Assembly: GCF_004359545.1 (NCBI RefSeq)
Contig: NZ_SCWB01000006.1
Coordinates: 1 to 64,000 of the forward strand
From: Macrococcus lamae
Lineage (GTDB): Bacteria; Bacillota; Bacilli; Staphylococcales; Staphylococcaceae
Length of the DNA: 64,000 nt
Direction: 5' to 3'
The translations under genes were made by a program, and so were the position numbers. Positions 49,989 through 58,310 of this stretch are shown here, piece by piece; position 1 is the stretch's first letter; every line of letters starts with the position of its first letter. Under the pieces are notes generated by a model. It saw only the letters and a list, made by a program, of their open reading frames with translations. It ran no database searches and was not told the origin of the DNA.

Positions 49989-51227
49989 ATGAAGTTTTCA
50001 CAATTCCCCTCCAACGTCAAACTTCGTATCATCTGCGGTTTCTTTGACCATATGGCAAGCATGAGTGTCATGCCTTTTATGGTCCTTTATATCGCCGATG
50101 AACTCGGTAAAGTGACGTCCGGTATTCTGCTCAGCATCAATGTCGTTTTCGGACTGATCTGCGGACTATGTGGTGGCTATTTCGCTGACCGCTTCAGCCG
50201 GAAAAGGCTTCTCGTGACCGGTCAGTTATTATTTGCTATCTTGATGATACTGATGACTATTTTTATTCATCCCGCTATCAATATGCCATGGGTTGTGGCA
50301 TTTCTATATATGTTGACTGCTGTCAGCGGCGCCATGATTTTCCCGGCTCTTGAAGCACTCATCATCGATTCCACGACTGAAGAGATGCGCAAGTCAGTTT
50401 ATGTCACGTCCTACTGGGCTAATAATCTGGCTACTGCGTTTGGCACAGCAATCGGCGGGTTGTTCTATAAAGACCACCGCGTCCTCCTGTTTGCTTTGAT
50501 CGTTATCATTATGCTGATTAATACAGCTGTCTTCCAGCGTTATCTGATTGACCCGACAGTCAATAAAGTACGTAAAGTCGTTGAAGCGCATTGGATCAGA
50601 GACCTCCTCAGCAGTTACTATGTTGCTCTGAAAGATACGCGCTTCGTTGTCTTCACGATGGCAGCAGTCTTCATCTTCTCCTCGGAATTTGCACTGACCA
50701 ACTATATCGGTGTCCGGCTGCATGACGAGTTCAAGCCGGTCGAGTTATTTGGTATTCATGTAGACGGTGTGCGGATGATGAGTCTGATGTTGATTGAAAA
50801 TACGGTGCTTGTTGTTACGGTGACCTTCCTTATCGCTAAAATCACTGAGAAGAGAAACCAGGTGGCTGTTCTGCTGCTCGGTACGCTCATGTATACAAGC
50901 GGCTATGGTCTTGCCCATCACTTGACGACATGGTATTTACTGATGCTGGTCGTACTGATGGCCACAATTGGTGAATTGATGCAGACGCCTATTATTTCTG
51001 TCTTTCAGGCGAAACTGATGCCTGAGGACAAAAGAGCAAGTTATATTGCCTTTAGTTCACTCGGCTATAGCGGTGCCGGTCTCGTCGCAAGTTCCGGTCT
51101 TATTGTCGGCACGGTGCTGAACAGTATGATGATGTCTATCTATGTCATTACACTTGGATTGATCGGTATGCTGCTGCTTTATCTCTCCATCCACTCAAAT
51201 ATTTTCAAGCAGAAGATTCCATCTTAA
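49989..51227 (+). CDS. MFS transporter, multidrug-type
   Basis: A 412-residue, 12-helix major facilitator protein. The loop motif between helices 2 and 3 reads GGYFADRFSRKRLL, and helix 5 has GTAIGGLFYKDH. It resembles DHA1-type exporters of Bacillales (YttB/MdtG-like). Substrate unknown. AGAGGATA precedes the ATG. Single gene ending in a strong terminator. Confidence 0.88.
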   Translation: MKFSQFPSNVKLRIICGFFDHMASMSVMPFMVLYIADELGKVTSGILLSINVVFGLICGLCGGYFADRFSRKRLLVTGQLLFAILMILMTIFIHPAINMPWVVAFLYMLTAVSGAMIFPALEALIIDSTTEEMRKSVYVTSYWANNLATAFGTAIGGLFYKDHRVLLFALIVIIMLINTAVFQRYLIDPTVNKVRKVVEAHWIRDLLSSYYVALKDTRFVVFTMAAVFIFSSEFALTNYIGVRLHDEFKPVELFGIHVDGVRMMSLMLIENTVLVVTVTFLIAKITEKRNQVAVLLLGTLMYTSGYGLAHHLTTWYLLMLVVLMATIGELMQTPIISVFQAKLMPEDKRASYIAFSSLGYSGAGLVASSGLIVGTVLNSMMMSIYVITLGLIGMLLLYLSIHSNIFKQKIPS

Positions 51228-51230
51228 AAA

Positions 51231-51277
51231 GACTGAGAAAACCCTTATTATCACTGGGTTTTTCTCAGTCTTTTTTT
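51231..51277 (+). terminator. Terminator of the MFS gene
   Basis: GACTGAGAAAA-CCC / GGG-TTTTTCTCAGTC with TTTTTTT after it. Confidence 0.9.
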
Positions 51278-51338
51278 ATAGTGGACTATTAAATTAATAG
51301 AGATAAATTAATTAATTATATTAAATATCTTGAAATAG

Positions 51339-51358
51339 CGAACATATGTTCTTATAAT
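51339..51358 (+). promoter_or_regulatory. LexA box and -10 of the YolD-like gene
   Basis: CGAACATATGTTCT (51339-51352) matches the Gram-positive SOS box CGAACNNNNGTTCG at all but the last base. The -10 TATAAT follows immediately at 51353-51358, so bound LexA would block the promoter. Confidence 0.75.
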
Positions 51359-51387
51359 GAGGGTACATCCACGAAAGAAGTGATGTT

Positions 51388-51789
51388 ATGATTCATCCTA
51401 TTTACGGGGAGACTGACTATCGCAAAATTGAACGAAGCAAGCTGAATCCGAATATTCCGAAAGGACGCGGTATGATCAAATGGGCACCATTTGCCACTAT
51501 GCCTGAACAATATGTGGGTATTAAAAAACAGATTGAACAGCAGAATAAAATTGAAAGACCTGTTTTATGTGATGATCGACTGGAAGAGATCAATATGACC
51601 TTACAGGAAGCTATGCAGCGAAACTGCCCCCTTTTGATTGAATTCTATCACGACGGTTACATTAAGTACTTGAAATTAACTGTCGAAAAGATCGATCATT
51701 GGGCTATGCTGATCATCGGTGTCAATCTGGATAACCAGCAGATGTGTTTCGTTTCTTTCATTGATGTCATCAATCTCTCACTCCAGTAA
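51388..51789 (+). CDS. YolD-like family protein
   Basis: A 133-residue YolD-like protein with the family motif GRGMIKWAPFATMPEQY near residue 26, a central variable part, and FYHDGYIKYLKLTVEKIDHWAMLIIGVN. YolD proteins are usually encoded beside UvrX/UmuC-type Y-family polymerases and are SOS-induced; their molecular role is unclear. Here there is no polymerase gene beside it, but a LexA box lies at its promoter. GAAAGAAGTG precedes the ATG. Confidence 0.88.
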   Translation: MIHPIYGETDYRKIERSKLNPNIPKGRGMIKWAPFATMPEQYVGIKKQIEQQNKIERPVLCDDRLEEINMTLQEAMQRNCPLLIEFYHDGYIKYLKLTVEKIDHWAMLIIGVNLDNQQMCFVSFIDVINLSLQ

Positions 51790-51822
51790 AAAAGCTATCT
51801 GACTGCAATCAGATAGCTTTCT
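51789..51822 (+). terminator. Terminator of the YolD-like gene
   Basis: AAAGCTATCTGA-CTGCAA-TCAGATAGCTTT, a 12-bp perfect stem followed by CT-rich sequence. Confidence 0.8.
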
Positions 51823-51968
51823 ACCATTTAATCTATTATCCTGTCAGGGGTAAGAATGAATGCATTAAATGATAGAATAACCCACCCTTCTTTCTCTCTA
51901 CGAATGAGCTATTACTTTTATCATATAGAATAACAGCGCTGAATACATCCGTATTTAGCGCAAAGTTA

Positions 51969-52580
51969 TTACATTGTAATATCTTCTTCAATAATTCCGA
52001 GCTTCAATCCTTTAATAACAGCACCGACCCGCGATTCTACTTCCAGTTTCCTGATAAGGCTGGACACCTGGTATTCAACAGTCCGCTTACTGACAAACAA
52101 TGCCTCACTGATTTCCTTATTCGTCATATCCTGAGCGACAAGTGCCAGTATTTCCCGTTCTCTTACTGTCAATAATTGATGCTCCAGTTTGACCTCTGTC
52201 CGCAGATTACGGTTGAAGTAATAGACTTTCCTCAACGCATCGATTAAATAATCGGCTGATTCTTCTTTCGAGATGAAAGCCACTGCGCCACTATCATAAG
52301 CTCTCGCTTTATATTCCTCAATATTATAGCCCGTTACAATCATGAACCGGGCTTTATCATATTTATCGACCAGCGTTCTTAAATTGTTCAGAATATTGGT
52401 CCCTTTCACCTTAGCCTCAGAAAGCACAATGTCAGGCAGCATCGTTTCGATATAATATTCCAGATGATTGAGTTCAGAGAACACCTTCAATACTTCCATA
52501 TCTGTTTCAGCTGACAGAAGATGCGCGATTCCCTGTCCTACCATTTCCTGATCATCCAGTATAATAATCCTGATTGTCAT
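51969..52580 (-). CDS. Orphan NarL/LuxR-type response regulator with Glu at phospho-site
   Basis: The 203-residue protein has a receiver domain (IRIIILDDQEMVGQGI with the acidic pair, PDIVLSEAKVKG, FMIVTG, VAFISKEES) and a C-terminal LuxR-type helix-turn-helix (LTVREREILALVAQDMTNKE, ISEALFVSKRTVEYQVSSLI). The usual phosphoacceptor Asp after strand 3 (consensus LMD) is Glu here (LSE, residue 55), while the acidic pair, Thr and Lys are kept. No histidine kinase gene is near. It may be constitutively active or phosphorylation-independent. ATG 52580 is used; a GTG one codon earlier is also possible. Confidence 0.88.
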   Translation of the reverse strand: MTIRIIILDDQEMVGQGIAHLLSAETDMEVLKVFSELNHLEYYIETMLPDIVLSEAKVKGTNILNNLRTLVDKYDKARFMIVTGYNIEEYKARAYDSGAVAFISKEESADYLIDALRKVYYFNRNLRTEVKLEHQLLTVREREILALVAQDMTNKEISEALFVSKRTVEYQVSSLIRKLEVESRVGAVIKGLKLGIIEEDITM

Positions 52581-52909
52581 CACCTACTTTAGTATGCCAT
52601 CGCTGAAACGATTCAGCAGTTTCTATACAGTTTTCATAATCATACCTTAAAATTCAGACAAGTTCGATAAGTTTTTTTAATTTTATTACACCTTTTATTT
52701 ACATGTTAGATGATTTCACAATCAACTTTACAATTATTGTAATATATCACTTCAATAATTTTTACATAGACTATAAAGATTTAAAAACTAATTAATTTCA
52801 TAAATATTGGATGACGGTTATGATGTTGTTGTGAATTATTGGAAATGACATAGAGTAACCCTCTATTTTGTGTCATAATGATGGTAATCATATATAAAGG
52901 AGCAGACCG
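52581..52909. promoter_or_regulatory. Divergent regulatory region between response regulator and LPXTG gene
   Basis: The 329 bases are AT-rich without any credible gene. Inverted repeats seen are GCTGAA-ACGA-TTCAGC (52602-52617, in the regulator leader), the perfect TTACAAT-T-ATTGTAA (52728-52742), and ATAGAG-TAACC-CTCTAT (about 52850-52866) just before a -10-like CATAAT of the surface-protein gene. The 15-bp palindrome is the best candidate binding site for the divergent regulator; that is inference. Confidence 0.4.
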
Positions 52910-54199
52910 ATGAAACGTTTAGCAAGAGCTTTGGCATTAACGGTAGTCATCATTACTATCCCTGTTACAGCATCTGCAGCCGGAAAACCTCTAATCATCA
53001 AACTTATCGACGAAGAAGGTCGCCCCCTTAAAGACCAGCCGTTTCAGCTAGTAGATCAGCACGGAAACATCGTGCATTATGAAACACTTGATGATAGTCT
53101 GTTTATTATGCAACAGCCTGCTGCAGATTATTCTCTTATAACAGGAGAGCAGGAGATTCCGCTGACTACAGCTGATATCAACGAAATAAATGTCCCTACA
53201 GAAGAGGCAGAACCGCTGCTGGAAGAGAAAACAACTCAACCCGATGAAGAAACATCGTCTATGCTGATTAAGATTCAGGCAGTATTTTCTGACCATACCG
53301 TTGCAGGCGGTGTGACTATCCAGCTGCTGAAAGATGATGAAATCATCGACGAAGTACAGACAGATGACGATGGAACTGCAGTGTTCAGCAATCTTGCAGC
53401 TGGCGATTATAACGTTCAGTATGATGAGGAAACACTTGATATTGCGGCTGGAGAAGAGAAATACTTTGTGGTTCCAGAACACGGAGTGATGGAAACACCG
53501 GTAGAGACAGAAGATAAGTCCATTACTGCCTCTTCATCTCCTAACCCGCAAATAGAACAGACCACTGTACCGCGTACTCCGAGCGTACAGATTCAGCATT
53601 ATAAAAGCAGAAATCAGACAATTGAACCGAAAGCAGAAAAAACGACTGACGTTGTAAGTAGAATCATTTCAACTGAGCGGAAGGAAACCAAACAGAAAGA
53701 GATTGAAAAACCTGTAAAGTCTGAACGTGAGACTGCCGTGAAAGATAAATCAGCACAGCTCCCTGTGGAGAAACCGACCGTAAGTCCTGGCGACAAAGAG
53801 GATCAACTGCCTGGCAAATCCACTACCGCTAAAACTACCAGCAAAGTAACAAGACAGCTGCCTGTGGAGAAACCTGCTGTTGATTCTAATAGCGGCAGTC
53901 TGTATTCAGATGCAGGATCCGATGATTCACCTTCAACAGATGACAGTAATAATGATTCGTCTAACAGCATAAACAACAAACGTTCAACCGGCAGCTATTC
54001 GTCTGCCGGCACTTCAACAAACAGTTCTGACAACAGTACGACTGATAGCAGCAAATCATCAGCTAGCAGCTCAGATCAATCGCTGCCGGTAACCGGTGAA
54101 CATCCTATTAGTATCCAGCTCGCTGGTTACATCACTTTATTAATAGGGTTCACACTCCTATTCCTGCCTAAAAGAAAAGACAGCAGCAGTCCACTTTAA
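52910..54199 (+). CDS. LPXTG-anchored surface protein with SpaA/Cna-B-like domain
   Basis: The 429-residue protein has a Sec signal (cleavage after TASA, about residue 23), a short beta-rich domain (KLIDEEGRPLKDQPFQLVD), a second one at about 117-188 (TVAGGVTIQLLKDDEIIDEV, DDDGTAVFSNLAAGDYNV) of SpaA/Cna-B type, a lysine- and proline-rich stalk with two QLPVEKP repeats, a Ser/Asp/Asn-rich wall-spanning region, and a sorting signal: LPVTG at 392-396, hydrophobic helix, KRK tail. Sortase A should link it to peptidoglycan. Ligand unknown. AAAGGAG precedes the ATG. Divergent from the orphan response regulator. Confidence 0.9.
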   Translation: MKRLARALALTVVIITIPVTASAAGKPLIIKLIDEEGRPLKDQPFQLVDQHGNIVHYETLDDSLFIMQQPAADYSLITGEQEIPLTTADINEINVPTEEAEPLLEEKTTQPDEETSSMLIKIQAVFSDHTVAGGVTIQLLKDDEIIDEVQTDDDGTAVFSNLAAGDYNVQYDEETLDIAAGEEKYFVVPEHGVMETPVETEDKSITASSSPNPQIEQTTVPRTPSVQIQHYKSRNQTIEPKAEKTTDVVSRIISTERKETKQKEIEKPVKSERETAVKDKSAQLPVEKPTVSPGDKEDQLPGKSTTAKTTSKVTRQLPVEKPAVDSNSGSLYSDAGSDDSPSTDDSNNDSSNSINNKRSTGSYSSAGTSTNSSDNSTTDSSKSSASSSDQSLPVTGEHPISIQLAGYITLLIGFTLLFLPKRKDSSSPL

Positions 54200-54219
54200 G
54201 ACTGCTGCTGTCTTTTTTT
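54179..54219 (+). terminator. Terminator built into the end of the LPXTG gene
   Basis: GACAGCAGCAGTC (54179-54191) pairs perfectly with GACTGCTGCTGTC (54200-54212), with the stop codon in the loop and seven T after it. The left arm encodes the last residues of the protein. The opposite strand also has an A-rich flank that may serve the convergent gene. Confidence 0.9.
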
Positions 54220-54697
54220 ATGTAATAGACTGTAGACACGACAACTTCCATGTTTCGCCGAATTGATTTACACCACTGAGCTGATCAGAGAATAATGAAT
54301 CTAATGTTTCGTCACAGTCACCAAGGACATAGGTCTTTTCAGCAGTCAGCTCAGAAAAGCGATGCAGCCGTCTATTGATTTCCTTAAACCCTTGAGTGAT
54401 CCCAACAACAACAAACGCATCAGGATGATGACGCATAATACGTTGACAGTATTTATTGAACGAACTGGACTCATCGTTCCAGCATACGATATCAAGGACC
54501 GTTCCACCTTCTCTATTAAATCCACCCTCTTGTTCCCAGGCTTCCTTAATCTGCACTGCAAGCAAATAATCTTCATGTGTTCTTCGACAACCAATTACAA
54601 TGTCTTCAATACAAGGATGTTTCAAGCTCATCAACTTCAATAATTGTTCAAGTGCTTGTTCTTCCACTAAAGATACATCTGGTATTGTCGCTAACAA
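54218..54697 (-). CDS. Hypothetical protein, alpha/beta, function unknown
   Basis: The 159-residue soluble protein begins at TTG with AGGAGG nine bases upstream. Alternating hydrophobic strands and helices (DIVIGCRRTHEDYLLAVQI, TVLDIVCWND, PDAFVVVGITQG, KTYVLGDCDETLDSLF) suggest a three-layer alpha/beta fold. No family recognised. Cysteines in IGCRR, VCWND and GDCDE may be functional. Convergent with the LPXTG gene and followed, upstream on the same strand, by the 53-residue membrane protein. Confidence 0.6.
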   Translation of the reverse strand: MLATIPDVSLVEEQALEQLLKLMSLKHPCIEDIVIGCRRTHEDYLLAVQIKEAWEQEGGFNREGGTVLDIVCWNDESSSFNKYCQRIMRHHPDAFVVVGITQGFKEINRRLHRFSELTAEKTYVLGDCDETLDSLFSDQLSGVNQFGETWKLSCLQSIT

Positions 54698-54724
54698 ATG
54701 TCCGCCTCCTAGTCTTTAGTTTAA

Positions 54725-54757
54725 CAAAAAAAGAACTCACCATAACGGCAAGTTCTA
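54725..54757 (-). terminator. Terminator of the 53-residue membrane-protein gene
   Basis: Minus-strand AGAACTTGCC-GTTAT-GGTGAGTTCT (two wobble pairs) followed by TTTTTTT; the left arm overlaps the stop codon. Confidence 0.75.
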
Positions 54758-54916
54758 GACGTTTTCTGATTCAATTTTAGAGACGATATCCTGAGTACGA
54801 CGCTCGATGTCTTCAAAGTCAGCTTTGAAGCGCACGAATAAAATAGCTGCACCAGCTGTTACAATGATTGCTAATAAAAATACGATGAAAAATAAACCTC
54901 TCAATACATCTTTCAT
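54755..54916 (-). CDS. Small single-pass membrane protein (53 residues)
   Basis: Starts at ATG 54916 eight bases after GAGGTG; a second ATG two codons earlier is too close to that site. The protein reads MKDVLRGLFFIVFLLAIIVT then a helix end and a charged, coiled-coil-like tail (FKADFEDIERRTQDIVSKIE). One N-terminal membrane segment with cytosolic or external tail. A dedicated terminator supports it as a real gene. No family recognised. Confidence 0.6.
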   Translation of the reverse strand: MKDVLRGLFFIVFLLAIIVTAGAAILFVRFKADFEDIERRTQDIVSKIESENV

Positions 54917-55039
54917 TCTCATTTCACCTCTTATTTTCTTATAATCTTATATTACCATACAAAATTCTTGTAAAGAAATGTTTTATCCCCTGCTTCGTGC
55001 TATAATAAGTCTTAATCAATTAAATAGCCGAAAAGGAAC

Positions 55040-55414
55040 GTGAACACCTTGCCACATGTCCATCTATTAGCCGCATGGCAGAATCAGAACCTCGAAAAAA
55101 TCAGTGAAATTTTATATCCGGGGATGATTGCCACCTTTGTACTTCCTGACGGCACAGAAAAGCGTTTTAATTATGACGAGATCATTGCTGTTTTCAAGGA
55201 ACGTTTTAAACAGCACCAGGAATGGCGATTTGATGTCATCTACAAAACAGAGCGAGAAGATGATACTATCGTCGTGATCCGAATCTTCAGAGAAGATGAA
55301 AACTACAATCTATTAGAAGCCTCTTCTTTAGCTGTCATGACATTCAAAACTCTAGATGATAAACGTTACCTTATCCGAACATATATAGAAATGGGTATTA
55401 CAGGCACTGCTTAA
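55040..55414 (+). CDS. NTF2/SnoaL-like small protein
   Basis: The 124 residues show the layout of a cone-shaped NTF2-like fold: LLAAWQNQNLEKISEILYPGM, ATFVLPDG, YDEIIAVFKERF, WRFDVIYKTERED, VVIRIFRE and ASSLAVMTFKTLDDKRYLIRTYIEMG. Function unknown; such proteins may be enzymes or dimerisation folds. The start is GTG 55040 with AAAGGA just upstream, or TTG 55049. It precedes the nitronate monooxygenase gene by 13 bases, probably one operon. Confidence 0.65.
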   Translation: MNTLPHVHLLAAWQNQNLEKISEILYPGMIATFVLPDGTEKRFNYDEIIAVFKERFKQHQEWRFDVIYKTEREDDTIVVIRIFREDENYNLLEASSLAVMTFKTLDDKRYLIRTYIEMGITGTA

Positions 55415-55427
55415 AGGAGGGATTCCT

Positions 55428-56435
55428 TTGCTCAATATTACTTTTCCAATTATACAGGCACCGATGGCAGGCGGCATCATCACTCCTTCATTCGCAGCGT
55501 CAGTATCAAATAATGGCTGCCTCGGCTCTATAGCTGCAGGCGGCCTTTCTATTGAAACGCTGACTCAGCAGATCAAGGAAGTTCAGGTGCTGACGAGTCA
55601 TCCTTATGCAGTTAATATTTTTGCGCATCCTCGTATTTCTGACTTATCCTATGATATGAAGACTGTTAACGCGGCACTCAACGAAATCAGAAAAATATTA
55701 AATATCCCACAAGTGACTGATGTTGCTCTCATAGAAGAACCATCTGTCGAAGAATATGTTGAACTGTGTATTCAGCTGCATGTGCCCGTTGTCAGTTTTA
55801 CTTTCGGCTGCCCGGATAAGCATCTTGTTGCTCTACTAAAAGATGCCGGCATTAAAGTGATAGGAACAGCGACTAATGTTGCAGAAGCCCTCATGATAGA
55901 AGACCATTGTATGGATTTCGTCATTGCCCAAGGTTATGAAGCAGGTGGTCATCAAGGAGGATTTCTTAAAAAACCTCCTATTGGTTTAATGAGTCTCATT
56001 CCTCAAGTCGTTGATGCCGTGAACATCCCCGTTATCGCGGCCGGTGGGATTTCTGACCGGCGCGGCATTAAGGCAGCTGCAGCACTAGGCGCTGATTATG
56101 TACAGATAGGCACTCGTTTTCTCAATACTTATGAAAGTAATGCTCATCCGCTTCATAAAGAATCCATCAATCAGGCAGCTGAAACATCTGCTGTGCTTAC
56201 AGCTGCTTTTACAGGGAAACAAGCTCGAGGTATTGAAAACAAAATGATGCAGTTAATGACATATCACTCTATCCCTCCTTATCCTATCATGAATCAATTA
56301 ACAGCAGACATTAGAGCTGCAGCCAAAGCACAGAACAACGCAGAATTTATGAGTAACTGGGCAGGACAGAACATAAGAACTGCTCAGACTGTTTCTCTGC
56401 ATACACTGCTTAATGAATTAACGACTGACAGATGA
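55428..56435 (+). CDS. Nitronate monooxygenase (2-nitropropane dioxygenase family)
   Basis: A 335-residue FMN-binding TIM barrel. PIIQAPMAGGIITPSFAASVSNNG (in part), FTFGCPDK, VIGTATNVAEA, AQGYEAGGHQG with the catalytic His, IPVIAAGGISDRRGIKAA and GADYVQIGTRF are standard. The enzyme oxidises toxic nitronates such as propionate 3-nitronate. Start TTG with AAAGGAGG upstream. Followed by a terminator. Confidence 0.92.
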   Translation: MLNITFPIIQAPMAGGIITPSFAASVSNNGCLGSIAAGGLSIETLTQQIKEVQVLTSHPYAVNIFAHPRISDLSYDMKTVNAALNEIRKILNIPQVTDVALIEEPSVEEYVELCIQLHVPVVSFTFGCPDKHLVALLKDAGIKVIGTATNVAEALMIEDHCMDFVIAQGYEAGGHQGGFLKKPPIGLMSLIPQVVDAVNIPVIAAGGISDRRGIKAAAALGADYVQIGTRFLNTYESNAHPLHKESINQAAETSAVLTAAFTGKQARGIENKMMQLMTYHSIPPYPIMNQLTADIRAAAKAQNNAEFMSNWAGQNIRTAQTVSLHTLLNELTTDR

Positions 56436-56750
56436 TTCTCTTTATTAATTAGTAGAATTTCAGGAGCTGAAATAATTATTTCAGTTCTTTTTTTATTTTA
56501 ATTAGCTTTTAGAAAGTTATACTTTATTAATTTTTAACATTTTGTAAAATTAATTTTTGTTTAAAATACTATTATATCGACGAAAAATTAATGACATTAA
56601 TCATATTATTTATTAATATAATCATAATTTAAGATAATTGTTAACATACCTCCTTAAAAACTTTGCGTTATATACAGATGTCTAATTATTCAGAATATTT
56701 ATAATAAGACTTAGCTTTTAAAAAACCAAACTATTTAAGGAGTGTCTCAC
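56436..56750 (+). promoter_or_regulatory. Terminator plus promoter region of the M4 protease gene
   Basis: A terminator for the nitronate monooxygenase gene lies at 56464-56494 (GAGCTGAAATAATTATTTCAGTTC then T-run). The rest is AT-rich. A -10 TATAAT at 56700-56705 has only a weak -35 (GATGTC), which suggests activated transcription. No further gene or strong repeat is seen. Confidence 0.6.
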
Positions 56751-58271
56751 ATGTCGAAAAAACTCATCATCCCTGCTGTACTATCAACTGCATTACTGGC
56801 GTCACTTGTTCCAGCAAATGATTCTTTTGCAAAATCTGAAGGATCTAAATCACTTCTGAAACTTGAGAAAGTACAAGGCAAACAAGATGCAAAGAACACA
56901 CTTAAAAATTTACCAGGTTCAAAAGAAGTCAAAAAAAATTACAAGCAATACGACGTTGTGTCTGTTGATACAGATGACTTAGGATTCACTCACTACACTT
57001 TGAAGCCAAAAGCCAACGGTAAAGCAGGACTATACACTGAAGTCAAAGTCCACGTCAATCCAGAAGGGCAAGTCACTTTTGTCAATGGAGACCTGAATCA
57101 GAAAAAACTAGCACCTACCAATACTCAAAAAATTTCAGCTGAAGAAGCTGTAGACAGAGCTTATGCAGCTGCTGGTGTTGATAAAGATGAAGTTAAGAAC
57201 CAGGACCGTAAAGTTGTGAAGAAAGCTGATTTAGTAGTCAATGCAGACGTTAATAAATTAGTGTATGACGTGCAATTGATCTATCTGACGCCTGAAGCTG
57301 CTAACTGGAAAGTACAGATTGATGCTGAAACAGGAGAAGTCGTTAAGAAACAGAATGCTTTAACAGAAGCAGGCGCTGCGACTGGTAGTGGAGTAGGTAC
57401 AAAAGGTGATACTAAAACATTGAACCTGTATCAGGAAAACGGTAATTACTATTTATCTGATGTCACTCATACAGGAACTATTGAAACTTATGACGCTAAA
57501 AATTCAACTTCAAGATATTCTATCGTCTACGATACTGACACGAGCTTCACGTCAACAGCACAACGTGCAGCAGTCGATGCACACTACTATGCAGACCAAG
57601 TTTATGATTACTACAAAAACGTCCATAACCGTGATTCGTATGATAATCAAGGGGCACCTATCTACTCTATCGTTCATTACAGTAGAAACTACAACAATGC
57701 GTTCTGGAATGGTGAATCCATGGTCTACGGTGATGGTGACGGCGTGACATTCTCTCCGTTGTCAGGTGCCAATGATGTCATCGCTCATGAGCTGACTCAT
57801 GCAGTCACTGAAAAAACAGCCGGTCTTGTGTACGAAAATCAGCCTGGTGCATTAAATGAATCTTTCTCTGACGTCTTCGGTTACTTCGTAGACCCTGACT
57901 TCCTGATGGGTGAAGACGTCTATACACCAAATAGAAGCGGCGATGCGCTGCGCAGCATGTCCAATCCTGAAACATATGGACAGCCGGCTCATATGAACAA
58001 CTACAAGAACCTACCTAATACAAGTGCAGGTGACTGGGGCGGCGTGCATACAAACAGCGGTATTCCGAATAAAGCCTTCTATAATACAGTAACTAAACTT
58101 GGCAAAGCTAAATCGGAGAAAATCTACTACAGAGCACTCGCTTACTACTTAACACCGAATGCAACGTTTGCAGATGCAAAAGCTGCATTAGTCAGATCAG
58201 CAACTGACCTCTATGGTTCAACAGATGCGTCAACAGTGTCTAATGCGTGGAATCAAGTAGGCGTCTACTAA
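56751..58271 (+). CDS. Secreted thermolysin-family (M4) metalloprotease, aureolysin-like
   Basis: A 506-residue preproprotease: signal peptide (about 1-27, ending NDSFA), an FTP/PepSY pro-region to about 205, and the mature peptidase. The zinc site is HELTH (bases 57786-57800) with the third ligand in NESFSDVFGYF; VVHTNSGI-like GGVHTNSGIPNKAFY is the C-terminal M4 domain. Length matches S. aureus aureolysin. The ATG at 56751 has AAGGAG upstream; the frame opens at a GTG three codons before. It degrades host or food proteins and can activate other exoproteins. Confidence 0.95.
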   Translation: MSKKLIIPAVLSTALLASLVPANDSFAKSEGSKSLLKLEKVQGKQDAKNTLKNLPGSKEVKKNYKQYDVVSVDTDDLGFTHYTLKPKANGKAGLYTEVKVHVNPEGQVTFVNGDLNQKKLAPTNTQKISAEEAVDRAYAAAGVDKDEVKNQDRKVVKKADLVVNADVNKLVYDVQLIYLTPEAANWKVQIDAETGEVVKKQNALTEAGAATGSGVGTKGDTKTLNLYQENGNYYLSDVTHTGTIETYDAKNSTSRYSIVYDTDTSFTSTAQRAAVDAHYYADQVYDYYKNVHNRDSYDNQGAPIYSIVHYSRNYNNAFWNGESMVYGDGDGVTFSPLSGANDVIAHELTHAVTEKTAGLVYENQPGALNESFSDVFGYFVDPDFLMGEDVYTPNRSGDALRSMSNPETYGQPAHMNNYKNLPNTSAGDWGGVHTNSGIPNKAFYNTVTKLGKAKSEKIYYRALAYYLTPNATFADAKAALVRSATDLYGSTDASTVSNAWNQVGVY

Positions 58272-58273
58272 GA

Positions 58274-58302
58274 AAATCCCGGATCATTTTGATCCGGGAT
58301 TT
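58274..58302. terminator. Terminator after the M4 protease gene
   Basis: AAATCCCGGATC-ATTTT-GATCCGGGATTT, a 12-bp perfect stem between convergent genes. Confidence 0.88.
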
Positions 58303-58310
58303 CTCTTTTA

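Noticed and set aside
53048-53482. Minus-strand open frame of 144 codons opposite the LPXTG gene
   Set aside because: Cysteine- and phenylalanine-rich composition typical of antisense reading; no start signals.
53755-53880. Internal LPVEK sequences as extra sortase sites
   Set aside because: The motif lacks the T-G pair and no hydrophobic segment or basic tail follows; only LPVTG at residues 392-396 qualifies.
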